64,000 nt of DNA from NCBI RefSeq assembly GCF_050003625.1, contig NC_134399.1, positions 41,122,671 through 41,186,670 of the forward strand, read 5' to 3'. Positions 9,461 through 19,267 of this stretch are shown here, in pieces. Each line of letters starts with the position of its first letter. The stretch's first letter is position 1. The position numbers were made by a program, and so were the translations under genes. This DNA is from Haematobia irritans. Its lineage: Eukaryota; Arthropoda; Insecta; Diptera; Muscidae. The notes under the pieces are model-generated. The model saw only the letters and a list, made by a program, of their open reading frames with translations. It was not told the DNA's origin and ran no database searches.

Positions 9461-10674
9461 AATCACCCTTATTCCTGAAGTCGCCCTCTCCGTCGCTTTT
9501 CCTCCGTCGCCACTAATTGGTATTCCGTTCGTTGATATATTCTGCTATCGAAGAAAATCGGTATTCCTGGTGTCGCCAATATCGTCGCTTTTTGTCGCCT
9601 TTAAATTTACCAGCGACGAGTTTAGTGTTTAATTTTTGAAGAAGTTTTTTAGTCTTTATTAATCGAACAATTGAAAAATAAATTTAAAAAATAGAAATTG
9701 GTAAAAGGTAATCTTCAACAATTATAAAAAAATGGGAAAAAAATCAGTATAATGTCAACGTCGTTCCAATTGTATATGCCGGATGTTGTTATTGTCCTAA
9801 TGTAGATATCTAAATCATTTCCCCGAGTCAAATTTATCATTTATTTTGATTTTCCAAGTCAAAATTGGATTACAAACAAATAGCATTTTAAACGCAAATA
9901 ATTAAAATTCAGTTTTGTATATCAGCTGATTGTTTTCTTTCATGATGATCCTTGTGCCATTGATCTCAGCGTCGTCTCCATTTTTATAGTTTTGGAAGCT
10001 TTTACTGTCCTTGAATATATATCCACATTTTTCCCGCGTCAAAATAAATATTTTTCTTGATTTTCCGACATAGAATTGCGTCGGAAATAAAAATATTTTA
10101 AACCGAAAAAAATTAAAATTAATTTTTTGCACATCAGCTGATTGTTTTCTAGATCATAGACCAAGAAAATATAGAGACATACCTTGATAATTCACCATGG
10201 TTTTGTTTATTTGCAGTGCGCAGTCATTCCACTCAATTGCGCAGTCAAGTGACTCAATTTCTTTTTGGAAAACGAGAATAACCGTATAAATTAGTCTATT
10301 TGCATTAAAAAAAGGTGTGGATGAATAGTATTTTATAAACTTTCACAATATTTGGTGTTTCAACGAGAGAATAAAGGAAAGAAAACTAATTAAAGCCAAA
10401 TTAAAAAATCACTCAATTGCAGACGAAAAAGAGCCATCTACGGTGTGCAGACAAACTACAGCGCTGCAAAGTCAATTGAGATGTCTTTATAAATTAATTG
10501 GTCTATGTCTAGATTGTTTCGGCCTTTTATTACCGAGTATTGCAATTGGTACAAAAAGTAATCGTCGCCGTCGCCACTTAACAGGAATACCAATTGAATG
10601 ACGAGACGATTTAAAAGCGACAGACGAAAAAAGCGACGGCGAGAGCGAGGGCGACTTCAGGAATAAGGGTGAAT
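9461..10674. mobile_element. MITE family M, long copy 3, in the B9d1 intron region
   Basis: Ends AATCACCCTTATTCCTGAAG and CTTCAGGAATAAGGGTGAAT match copies 1 and 2. The interior holds AGCTGATTGTTTTCT and AAAGCTTCC-like blocks in both orientations, so it is partly palindromic. It is longer than copy 1 because of extra internal sequence and a nested 354-bp MITE at 10155-10508. It lies downstream of B9d1 exon 2 on that gene's strand, so probably in its second intron. Confidence 0.75.
10155..10508. mobile_element. Nested 354-bp MITE with TCTAGAT duplication
   Basis: Inverted ends CATAGACCAAG... and ...TTGGTCTATG continue imperfectly for about 28 bp (shared AAGACAT/AGAGACAT). The direct repeat TCTAGAT flanks it at 10148-10154 and 10509-10515. 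Removing it restores the family M sequence seen at 2600 (reverse complement), confirming the insertion. Confidence 0.85.
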
Positions 10675-10824
10675 GTTTCTGAATAATTCCAAGTTTTCCT
10701 AAGTGGTTAGGTTAAACGATCTCCAGCGCATGGACGTAAAAAATTGCAATTGATATACTAGTGTTGATTTGTAAACAAATGCCCATTCTACTTAATTATA
10801 GATTAACGTTCGTTTTCTTCTTAC

Positions 10825-11058
10825 CTTTTGTTTTGTTGTTATCAAGCAATATTTTCGAGTCCTTTAATTCTGGATTGCGACCACTTATCCAGCTGGTTAT
10901 ATCCGCCATGGCATTACTGCATCGGGGTTTTAATATTGGTGCTCTGATACGCTGATTGACTCCGCTACCAAAAACTGGTATATGAAGACGGCTGTAACCC
11001 AGAGAAGTCTCGATTCCCCATCTGGTACGGCCGTAGACGCAGACTATTAATTGTGGCC
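10825..11058 (-). CDS. B9d1: B9d1 exon 2
   Basis: Second exon of the B9-domain protein. It starts after the acceptor ACAATTCTAG (minus strand, ending at 11059) and completes the split Trp codon to give WPQLIVCVYG, matching the B9D1 family GWPQIVLSVYG core. It continues with GYSRLHIPVFG, APILKPRC and ITSWISGRNPEL, which align with the family's GYG.VHVP, PMFVP and FTSWFMGRRPEY. The exon ends at the donor AAAG|GTAAG (intron from 10824). About 40 C-terminal residues of the family remain, so a third exon is expected at lower coordinates; I could not find it, and MITEs and possibly the LINE lie in between. Confidence 0.85.
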
Positions 11059-11745
11059 CTAGAATTGTATATAATATATTAACAGAAATTCGATTAAAAT
11101 TGCAGAACATAAACTTCTTATTGTTTCTCTTGCGAAAACATGTAAAACTGAATACATGTAACTTAATATGGCTCAGAAAAAAAAATTTAACTAAAATAGC
11201 AACGAAAACAACATATAAATTTAACTTTAAGATACAACTTCTATTTCGAAAGTCAAATCACTTCATATTTTACGAACGCGTGCTATATGAAAAATATAGT
11301 GAAAACGATTTTAAAATTTGAATGAATTCTCAGCCAAAATTTTAAAAATACTCATTTTTGAAAATCAAATTTGTTCTCATACAAATGAAATTCGAAATCG
11401 AGTGACTGCTCCTCTTTCGAATAGGGTTTCGTTCGATTTACATGAGTGTCATTTTGCAAGTAATCTACATATTATTCAAAGGCAGTAGAGAAAATATGGG
11501 AAAATTGGTAAAATTGAATTTAGGTAATTTGAATTTAATTCTAATTTGTTGGTAAGTTGTACAAATCTGGTCCCTGGTGTGTATGGACCAGTACCAGATC
11601 TTGTCAAAATATATGAAAGGGGCAAGCCACTTTAACATGGTTTTGCCACTGACGTGGTAAATTTACACATTAGGACACGACTTTGACTTATTCCAAAGGA
11701 ATGTGTATATGAAGCACGTATTTTTCTGTTTGTTTTTGTACTTAC

Positions 11746-12007
11746 ATCCAAAAACGTTGGTACTGCGATATGTTAACTCGATTGGCATATTAAATACAAT
11801 TGGATCATTAAAATTTCCATTTTTATTAGAAGCCGATTGGGTGATGCCGTTTTTAATGCCACTAACAAGTTCCCAGTCGGATCCGGCGAATGATTCATAT
11901 CGACAAAATATATCAGTTGCCTCTGGACCCAAGGGAAATACTGCCGATTCTATATGTCCTGTTATGAAGATATTGAAATAACTTGCCGCTGTTGTATTCG
12001 TTTCCAT
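11746..12007 (-). CDS. B9d1: B9d1 exon 1 (B9 domain-containing protein 1)
   Basis: B9D1 is a C2-like B9-domain subunit of the ciliary transition zone (MKS module), which gates entry of membrane proteins into the cilium; in flies it is expected in sensory neurons and sperm. The ATG at 12007-12005 opens METNTTAASYFNIFITGHIE, then SAVFPLGPEATDIFCRYESF, GSDWELVSGIKNGITQSAS and NMPIELTYRSTNVFG. These match family landmarks: GQVESA.FP, CKY, GQDW, G...GISQ and FPIDVTFKSTNPYGW. The donor GGAT|GTAAGT splits the Trp codon, and the 687-bp intron is 11745-11059. No frame damage is visible. A transposon carrying proteasome sequence lies only ~147 bp upstream of the ATG (from 12154), so the promoter may lie in that gap or in the transposon. 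Confidence 0.88.
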
Positions 12008-12386
12008 AACTTTTCTGCTCTGTTGTTTCTCTCATATTTGAGATACATATCTATTTTGAAAATCGGTTGCTATGAAAACGAGTGGCAGTTTGTTTGCTAT
12101 CTTGGCGTTGCCATCTATACCTTAATTGGCTGTCAAGAAATAATAGTTGTGTTCATGGCTGAATAAAGAGGTTAAATCACGGCTACAAAAACAAAAATGT
12201 CGACATGTTGTTTACAATTTTAAGAAGTCAAAATCAGCTGATAAAAGAATCGTATGACATTGGTAAAAGTGGCAATTATTTATTCTTTCAATTCTCCTTA
12301 AAAATAATTGAAATCATTGTTCGTAAGTTTTGAAATGAATACAAAAAATGTTGGTTATATTTATCTTTGGCACATTTCTTTAATAG

Positions 12387-12840
12387 TTCTCCAATTACCT
12401 CCGATACCTCAGTGGTAGGAATCAAATTTGATAGTGGTGTTATGATCGCTGCAGACAATTTGGTTTCATATGGCTCAATGGTCCGTTACCAAGATATTCA
12501 GCGTGCTTTTAAAGTGATCAACAAGACAGTCATTGGAGCAGGATGTGATTTCGCCGATTTCCAAAACCTTAAACGATCTATTGATCAGAAGACGGTTGAA
12601 GACGTGTGTCACGAGGACGAGCTTGAAATGAAACCAAAACCATTGTACCACTGGCTGACTCACGTAAAAGGCGTAGTCGCATCAATCCATTGCGGTTGGA
12701 GGTGGTAGTAGAAGGTTTGGACAATGGCAAAAACTTACACAAACTCAAGCTTCGGAAATGTTTCGCAGATGTATGAAGGTGTTATACCATCGCGAATGTA
12801 GATCTATGCCCAAGTATAATGTAGCTGTTTGCATTAAAGA
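12387..12840 (+). pseudogene. Prosbeta7: Proteasome subunit beta type-4 (beta-7) gene fragment
   Basis: The frame from 12387 reads SPITSDTSVVGIKFDSGVMI, AADNLVSYGSMVRYQDIQ, VIGAGCDFADFQNLKRSID and KPKPLYHWLTHV, matching the start of the mature beta-7/PSMB4 subunit (SPIT.GTSV.G.KFD.GV, GAGGDFADFQ.L). The frame then breaks near 12666; the correct frame resumes as RRSRINPL and VVEGLDNGKN. A large middle part is missing and the C-terminal piece MFRRCMKVLYHRECRSMPKY at 12759-12818 follows directly. A GTAAGT at 12323 and ATTTCTTTAATAG at 12386 bracket an intron-like 64 bp just before the homology, suggesting a DNA-level copy and not a retrocopy. Non-functional: frameshift plus internal deletion. 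A functional parent should exist elsewhere. Confidence 0.85.
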
Positions 12841-12873
12841 TAGAAGTCTGTACAATACTTCTATCTTTAATGC
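12831..12873. repeat. Perfect 17-bp hairpin at the end of the gene fragment
   Basis: GCATTAAAGATAGAAGT (12831-12847), nine-base loop CTGTACAAT, then the exact reverse complement to 12873. The left arm is the end of the beta-7 homology, so the right arm looks like a snap-back copy made during repair. Confidence 0.85.
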
Positions 12874-13645
12874 AATGTATTCAATGTAAATTAATAAATA
12901 AATACAATGTAAATGAATAATTAAATACAACTGCTGCTCCTTTTACGGCATATACAACGTACAGGCATCTTTTTCTTTTTATTTCTTTAAGGTTTTAGTT
13001 TCAAAAACACCACAATTCGATTCAAAATGTACTTATTATAGATTTGAATATTTCTTTTTAACAGTTATTGTTTTTCTTATTTATTGTTTAACTTTGACCA
13101 ATTGGAATAAAATAAACATATGATTTTGACATCTTAAAATTTTGTCGAGATAAAAAAATTGTAATCATATGGGCCCATGATTTAACCTCTTTGTTCAGCC
13201 ATGGTTGTGTTCCTTCTTCTAATTAATTACCAATAGACATGGAAAACGAAATACTAGCCTTGATAGAATAAGAGAGGTAGTCTCTGTTCTACAAAAACAA
13301 CACTTTCTATTCTCGAAATGTCAAAAGCAAGTTGAATCCCAATAAACGCAGGATGGGAGCCCAATAAACACAGGATGAGCGTTTTTCAAATGCAACAACT
13401 TTTCAGTTTGAGGGTAACTATAATTATCAACATAAATTCAACTTGACTTGAAACAGCTCATATTCAATACATCTTCAAATTGTTTGCGAATTACTTCCAA
13501 TTTGCCAAAATGTTGACGAAATCTTTGAAAAGGGGTTGAAGATCATATGAGAAAACTTTGACAAAACACTACCCTAAAATGCAACGAAAAAAACCATGTG
13601 GTTTTCAATACTTGTTTGTGCAACGAAGTTCGTGGTCAATTGAAA

Positions 13646-13704
13646 GAAATAAAAAAGATTTTAGACAAAAAACTGAATTTACTCCAAATAGTTTCTAATA
13701 ATAC
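13646..13704 (+). pseudogene. Coding-like exon block in element W
   Basis: One frame reads CNEVRGQLKEIKKILDKK, then LNLLQIVSNN, up to a GTAAGT donor at 13705. The homologous blocks at 14290-14366 and 16905-16996 contain stops or frameshifts in this frame. It looks amphipathic and helical (heptad-like I/L spacing). No family recognised; I call it a decayed exon with low certainty. Confidence 0.35.
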
Positions 13705-14550
13705 GTAAGTGAAAATAAAAAAATGATATGAAACTTTAAGGAAGACACTAAATTATATCTCTTTGCCCAAAACTAAAATTATGGATTCTACGTTCTTTAA
13801 AACATTAAAAAGCTGACCGATGAAAAAATGTTGGACAAGTAACTGGAACTGCTTCAAATAGTTTATAATAATTGGTAAGTCAATATGAAAAATTAAATCA
13901 ACACTTTAGAGAAGTCACTAAATTTAAATCTCATTGCAGAAAACTAAAATATTTGGATGCTGCATTCTTGGAAACATTAAGAGGTTGACCAATGAAAAAT
14001 GATGGTGGCTTATCGAAAAGAGAAAGTTTCCATAAATCAAAGTACAATGAATTAAACTTGGTATTTATGCTTTTCCATATCAACTACTGGGTGATAATTC
14101 GCATCACGCCTATAGTTTAATTTACATCGCATCATCGGTTTAATTTGATATTTTGTGAATTGAAATTGCTGGAAATTTATTCTAACTTTCTAGTCATCAA
14201 GTTCCTTGCTAATTTCCCGAATTTTAATGAGTTTTACAACAATTTTGTGACACCAACGTTCTTGAGGAATTTTGTGGTTTTCAATACATTTTGTGCCACG
14301 AAGTACGTGCTCAGTTATTTTTATTGACATAAAACTGAAATTAATCCAAAACGGTAATTATAATTGGTAAGTCAAAATAAAAAGTGAAATGAAAACGTAA
14401 TGGAAATCACAAAACTCGATTGTTTTGCAGAAAACTAAAATCATTGGATGTTATATTCTTGGAAGATGTTGACCGGTGAAAAAATGATGAAGGAAACAAC
14501 AAAGAAAAGATTCCAGAAAACTTGCAAAGTGCAACCAATTAAAACAAAGT

Positions 14551-15091
14551 AATCATCCAAACCACCATCTTATGGATACACAACCACCACCCAGGAACGT
14601 AAGGGTTGATATACATAATCTAGAGCGCGAGATCCAGCGCTATAAAAGAGAGCCTCTAGATCAAGCAGCGTACCAGGCAGGTTTGAACAGGATTCATGAG
14701 GATACTGTAGCTGAAGCGGTGAGAAGCTACAAGGTTAATCCTGTTCTTGGAGTCCGACCACCGCCCATAGCACCGGAGGAAAGAGACCTCCCACGGCAGA
14801 CTAGGGTAGTTTTGGCCCAATTAAGATCAGGCAAGTGCAGCCTCCTCAATTCCTACTTATCGGTGATTGATAGCAGCGTAGCTGACGTTTGTCCAGTTTG
14901 CAACCAAGGGCCACACGACACGCGTCATCTTTTCTCTTGTCCAGCCAAACCAACCCGACTTACCACCAGATCACTCTGGACACACCACACCTTAGTCGCA
15001 GAGTTCCTTGATCTGCCAACAAGCTGATGTACCAAGCGTATAACATGAAATGGATGAGATCACAATAAACTGTTACAACAACAACAACAAC
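14551..15091 (+). mobile_element. 5'-truncated jockey-clade LINE with TSD
   Basis: 541-bp insertion flanked by the exact 10-bp repeat AAAACAAAGT (14541-14550 and 15092-15101). It ends in (CAA)n at 15073-15091 and holds the C-terminal part of a jockey-type ORF2. Removing it rejoins the element W sequence. It is unrelated to the RNase H-bearing LINE at 3474-8499. Confidence 0.87.
14572..15027 (+). pseudogene. C-terminal fragment of a jockey-like reverse transcriptase protein
   Basis: 151 residues are open to a stop at 15025-15027, and the frame is also open back to the insertion boundary at 14551, so the ATG is internal. The stretch RQTRVVLAQLRSGKCSLLNS followed by CPVCNQGPHDTRHLFSCPAK is the jockey-family C-terminal region with its CxxC...H...C zinc-binding pattern (residues ~105-130). 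Endonuclease and polymerase domains are absent because of 5' truncation. No internal stop, so the insertion may be fairly young. Confidence 0.85.
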
Positions 15092-15820
15092 AAAACAAAG
15101 TGCAACAGTTCCTAAATCAAGAACTTCTGGATGAAAATGTGCATTACATCAATTTACATTCCGTCATCAGTTTGATATTTTGTGAATTCCTCTTGATGGA
15201 ATCTATTCTAACACGCAGGCCATCAAGTTCCTCGATAGTAATTATTTGAAATTGTCAGCATATTAATTAATAATTAATTAATTAACAGTTATGTGACACC
15301 AACATTATGGGGGAAATTATACATGAAAAATGTTTAAGTTATTTAAAGTTGTATTGATAGTTTTAGCTATTAATACCTTTAATAAGATAATTATGTTTTG
15401 ATTGGTATTATAACATATTATTATTTTTATATATTGTTAATGTTATTTTTAACGAAAAAATTAATAAAATGTACAAAATCACTAGAAATTTAGTGTTGAC
15501 TTTCAGTAAGAACTGGGATTGACTTTCATGCAAATTGTGGTTAGAAAATATTCGCAGCAATATTAATTTTTAATTTGTCTCACATTGGAAACTGTTTGAG
15601 AAATTATTGAGTAGCAATGCATTTCAATTTGAGGATTACAATTGAGAGATTATTGCTATTGTGTTGAATTTTACTGTTGAGGGTAATGTCTGTTTTTTGT
15701 TGAGATCGCGATTTTCTCAACAATTTCTCAACTTGAATATTACCCTAATCCTTTGAAAAAATGTTTGAAAAATTATTGCATTTTAGTATTTTTCAAACGT
15801 TTGTGTTTATTGGGAGTTTT

Positions 15821-17210
15821 TTAAATGCAACAACTTTTCAGTTTGAGGGTAAATATAATTTTCAGCATAAATTCAACTTGACTTGAAACAGCTCATCTTC
15901 AATAAATCTTCAAATTGTTTGCGAATCACTTCCAATTTGTTAAAATGTTGGCGAAATCATTGAAAAGGTGTTGAAGACAATACGAGAAAACTTTGACCCT
16001 AAAATGCAACGAAAAAACCATGTGGTTTTCAATACCTAAGGCCGGTACTATGTTCATTCTTGCGAACAAATTTTATAGAAATCATTATTTCGCACATAGA
16101 AAGCGGTGTTTATTTAGGTAATGCTATGTTCCCACTGACTCGTTTTCCTCATTTTTTCCAAAACATTTCACCGTTCACACCGGGTTGAGATGTTTTAGTT
16201 TGACAGTTACCATGGAAACTAGAAATTCACATTTACTCGAAATTCACATATATGCAACCTATGTCCAAATAATAATCGCGAGCGCAGGGGAAAAATTTTA
16301 TGTTTTTTTTTCATATGTCCATGTTCTTAAAAGCCTTTCTTTATTCTTTTTTCCTATGAAACTTATTTCAATATTTTGACATATATTTTGAATAGGGTAT
16401 GTTATTCGGGGTATATTCCAAATTAGGTGGGTTCGCATTCTAAAATTGACATGTTTTGGAGGAAAACTTGTGCTTTGAACTTGTTTTTTAGTATGGCGAA
16501 AAAGACTCGTTTTGAAGTGCTTATAAAGGGAAAACATTTCAAACCCCAAAACATGCTTGATGAGAACACCGTATAACAGGGAACGATATTGAATTAGGTT
16601 GGTGCTTGCTGCTTGCTATTACAAAATTAACATTTTATTTTTCCTTGGGCAATTAATCTGCTACTCCTTTGATCCTTTGTATATTTTGGGAACAAAAATA
16701 TGATCCGTGTTTGCGTTATAAACCCACAAAAATAGTTTTAATAAATAAATTATTTCTTAATTCACATTGCAAATGGCGCCATGCTCTAAACGCCAGTTTT
16801 TCAACTCGAAAAAAACGAAGTACCACAAATGGAAACAATTTCGCTAGTTTTTCGCGTTTTTTTTTGGTTTTGTATGGAGTATGGAGAGTACCGGCGTTTA
16901 TTTGTGCAACGATTTCGTGGTCAATTTGAAGAAATAAAAAAATTGGAAAATTTTAGAGAAATAACTGAATTTACTCCAAATAGTTTATAATAATAGGTAA
17001 GTGAAAATAAAAAAATGAAATAAAACTTTAAGGAAGTCACTAAATGAAATGTATATCTCTTTGCAGAAAACTAAAATTATGGAATCTACGTTCTTGAAAA
17101 CATTAAAAAGCTCACCGATGAAAAATGTTGAACAATTAACTGGAACTGCTTCAAATAGTTTATAATAATTGGTAAATCAATATGAAAAATTAAATCAACA
17201 CTTTAGAGGG
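15821..17210. mobile_element. Element W, copy 2, interrupted
   Basis: AAATGCAACAACTTTTCAGT through the CATCTTCAAATTG block (15830-16037) and 16905-17210 repeat 13380-13915 at roughly 85-90% by eye. It contains the mini-intron GTAAGT...TTGCAG at 16997-17066 and a further donor, GTAAAT, at 17172. An unrelated inserted segment separates the halves at 16038-16904. It abuts copy 1 directly. Confidence 0.55.
16038..16904. mobile_element. Segment inserted in element W, GCCGGTAC ends
   Basis: Starts GGCCGGTACTATGTTC and ends GAGTACCGGCG, short imperfect inverted ends resembling the AGGCCGGTA ends of the Harbinger-type MITE at 52969. Comparison with copy 1 of element W shows it is an insertion. No coding capacity recognised; target duplication unclear. 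Confidence 0.45.
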
Positions 17211-17362
17211 CTTAAATCTACTTTAGTGCAAGTGGCCCGATTGGTCCAATTTTTGGCGTGTATACTTTTCGATTCTAAACACAAAATGTAATATACCACT
17301 TTTTGGCGGAAAACCTATTTTCGGAGTTACGGGCCCCTAAAGTTTTCATTGCCACGTCCTGC

Positions 17363-17997
17363 CAGCATTTCAATGTTCCATTTCATCCTCATCGCTACCA
17401 CAGACTCGTAAATGTCACCACAACCATCGCGAACTGTGATGGGGGAAGCAAATCAAAAAGTACAAAATGTACATGAAAGTATTTTGCCATCACTACTGTT
17501 AGAAGAGCCATTTTATTTTTTGTGAAACGCCAAGCGCAACCAGCTTGTTATATTTTATTTAAATAAAAACGAAAATAAAGTTCTGAAAACATAGATATTA
17601 CGCTTAAAATTGTGAAAGGTATATGGTAAAAAATTTTCTACTTTCCAAATAGAATAAAGTGATCGTTTTTCAAATATTTTTCCAGGCACGCTGTCTCCAT
17701 CGAAACTCAACATGATTCTTTTATTAATGCAAAAAATTATGTTAAATGTGATGAGATAAACCGAATAATGTTATATTTATAAGAAATTATAAATGTTTAA
17801 TCAAAACAATAAACATCTACACAATCGTGTTTTTCTTGACCACAATGATTCATCTACAATTACCTTAAAATGCACTTTTTCTGATAGTTTGCAGGGGTTC
17901 TTATTGGCGTCCTTCGAAATTGATCTAAGTAGGCACCTAATAAAAAAAATTATATTAAAATTCAAAAAATGTTGGCAGGGTAGTATCCATCGCACAT
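17363..17997. repeat. Left arm of large inverted repeat
   Basis: Matches the reverse complement of 19268-20805 after removing insertions there. Shared blocks include TTCCATTTCATCCTCATCGC, the ATGTACATGAAAGTATTTTG region, CACAATGATTC and AAAAAATGTTGGCA. Arms are diverged, so this is an old foldback or two inverted copies of one element. Confidence 0.7.
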
Positions 17998-18050
17998 AAC
18001 CATCCTAAAAGTAATATATTTAGAATAACATGGACCCGGAGAGGTCCTGA

Positions 18051-18235
18051 GTTCGCGTTAGCCCACTTTGGATTCTGTCCATAGGAGAAAGTCTCAAACC
18101 CCGGCCGAAGGCCAGCTACCTATCCTCTCTGGGTTCGCCTTAGCCCACTTTGGACTCTGTCCATAAAAGGAAGTCTCAAACCCCGGCCGAAGGCCGGCTA
18201 CTTATCCTCTTTGGGTTCGCGTTAGCCCACTTTGG
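18051..18235. repeat. 82-bp GC-rich tandem repeat
   Basis: GTTCGC starts at 18051, 18133 and 18215 give an 82-bp period, just over two units. Each unit contains TTAGCCCACTTTGGA and CCCCGGCCGAAGGCC. Far more GC-rich than its surroundings. No gene recognised. Confidence 0.7.
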
Positions 18236-18355
18236 GATGTTATCAAACACAAGTGCTTACTCCAACAAGTGGTTTCTCAAACAACAAGTAGATTACCTAG
18301 CAACGCATGTTATTTGTTTATTGTTTATTTATGTTTTTCAAGTAATTGCTTATAC

Positions 18356-18910
18356 CAAAGACAATAAACTCTAGGAAGATAGGAAATTGGCTTGCGTCAT
18401 ACCAAATGTTGCATTTACCACGTTAGTCCCATACATGTTCGTAATTTTTTATTTGTTTTTCGTTTTTATTTTTTAAATGAAAAACTTAATTTTCTTAATG
18501 AAACAATGTTAATTTTTAGGCAACAACAAAAAAATTACATTTTCCCCTGATACCAAAGACAATAAACTCTAGGAAGATAGGAGATTGGCTACTGAGGAGA
18601 TCAAACCATTTACCGTGTTAGTTTCATACTCGAACCAAACGCGTATACGACAAGTATTGACATAGCATTAAAATGCAAATAAAAAGAAATTAAGTGCACG
18701 AAATAAATTTCCATAAAGGGGAAAATGTAATTTTTTTGTTGTTGCCTAAAAATTAACATTGTTTCATTAAGAAAATTAAGTTTTTCATTTAAAAAATAAA
18801 AACGAAAAACAAATAAAAAAATTACGAACATGTATGGGACTAACGTGGTAAATGCAACATTTGGTATGACGCAAGCCAATTTCCTATCTTCCTAGAGTTT
18901 ATTGTCTTTG
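18356..18910. mobile_element. Hairpin-forming hAT/P-like MITE with 8-bp TSD
   Basis: Arms of ~194 bp (18356-18548 and 18717-18910) are nearly perfect reverse complements around a ~168-bp centre. The exact 8-bp repeat GCTTATAC flanks it at 18348-18355 and 18911-18918. A third partial copy of the terminus (CAAAGACAATAAACTCTAGG) lies in the centre at 18554. Its end resembles the MITE at 26741. Confidence 0.85.
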
Positions 18911-18915
18911 GCTTA

Positions 18916-19207
18916 TACTACGTTCGCACTAGACGCGAAATCCTAGTAAACGAGGATTTTGGCCGAAATCCTCCTAGATCTCAGTAGATTAGGCTCGTAG
19001 AGGAAAAAGGAAAATGCGCTTTTTGCAAACCTGCCCCAATTTTCTTTGTAGATGAATGTGTGTGTGTGCGTGTCCACATGCGGGTTTTGATATATTTACA
19101 AACAGCTCTTAAATATCCAAATCTACGAAATCTCGTTATTTTGCCAGTCCGAAAACTTGATATTTTTAAAGAGATTGCGAGATTTCGTGTCTAGTGCGAA
19201 CGTAGTA
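18916..19207. mobile_element. Harbinger-type MITE, TTA duplication
   Basis: 292 bp with inverted ends TACTACGTTCGCACTAGACG...GTCTAGTGCGAACGTAGTA and flanking TTA at 18913-18915 and 19208-19210, the 3-bp duplication typical of PIF/Harbinger. The 18356-18910 element's target duplication includes the first bases of this MITE, so this MITE is older. Confidence 0.8.
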
Positions 19208-19267
19208 TTAGCAAGACATATCATTTGTCAACGTTTATTTATGTTTTTCAAGTATGTTACCGAGCAA

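Larger units (their letters stand above)
12154..13203. mobile_element. 1,050-bp TIR element carrying a host-gene fragment
   Basis: Inverted ends match at 25 of 26 positions: CATGGCTGAATAAAGAGG then TTAAATCA at 12154-12179, and the reverse complement (one T/C difference) at 13178-13203. An exact 8-bp direct repeat, GTTGTGTT, flanks it at 12146-12153 and 13204-13211. The 8-bp duplication and CA...TG ends fit the P-element or hAT superfamilies. There is no transposase; instead the interior holds a proteasome beta-7 gene fragment (12387-12840) preceded by an intron-like segment. I interpret this as a non-autonomous transposon that captured host DNA, as Pack-type elements do. Confidence 0.8.
13350..15820. 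mobile_element. Unclassified element W, copy 1, with mini-intron cassettes
   Basis: Ends CCCAATAAACACAGGATGAG at 13350 and ...GTTTGTGTTTATTGGG at 15820 are imperfect inverted repeats; a near-duplicate of the first end sits just before it at 13334. The interior repeats a cassette: coding-like block, GTAAGT...TTGCAG segment of ~64 bp, then AAAACTAAAAT plus a block resembling LDAAFLETLRG. Mini-intron sites are at 13705-13767 (acceptor mutated to CCC), 13875-13939 and 14367-14430. A jockey-like LINE fragment is inserted at 14551-15091. I do not recognise the protein. Extent and class are uncertain. Confidence 0.45.

Noticed and set aside
11703..11981. 92-residue plus-strand frame
   Set aside because: Antisense to B9d1 exon 1, which has clear B9-domain similarity and proper splice sites.
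12387..12708. Functional proteasome beta subunit gene
   Set aside because: Frameshift near 12666 and loss of the middle of the protein.
14145..14327. 60-residue frame rich in Phe/Asn
   Set aside because: Part of the decayed element W cassette; its homologue near 15170 uses another frame and has stops.
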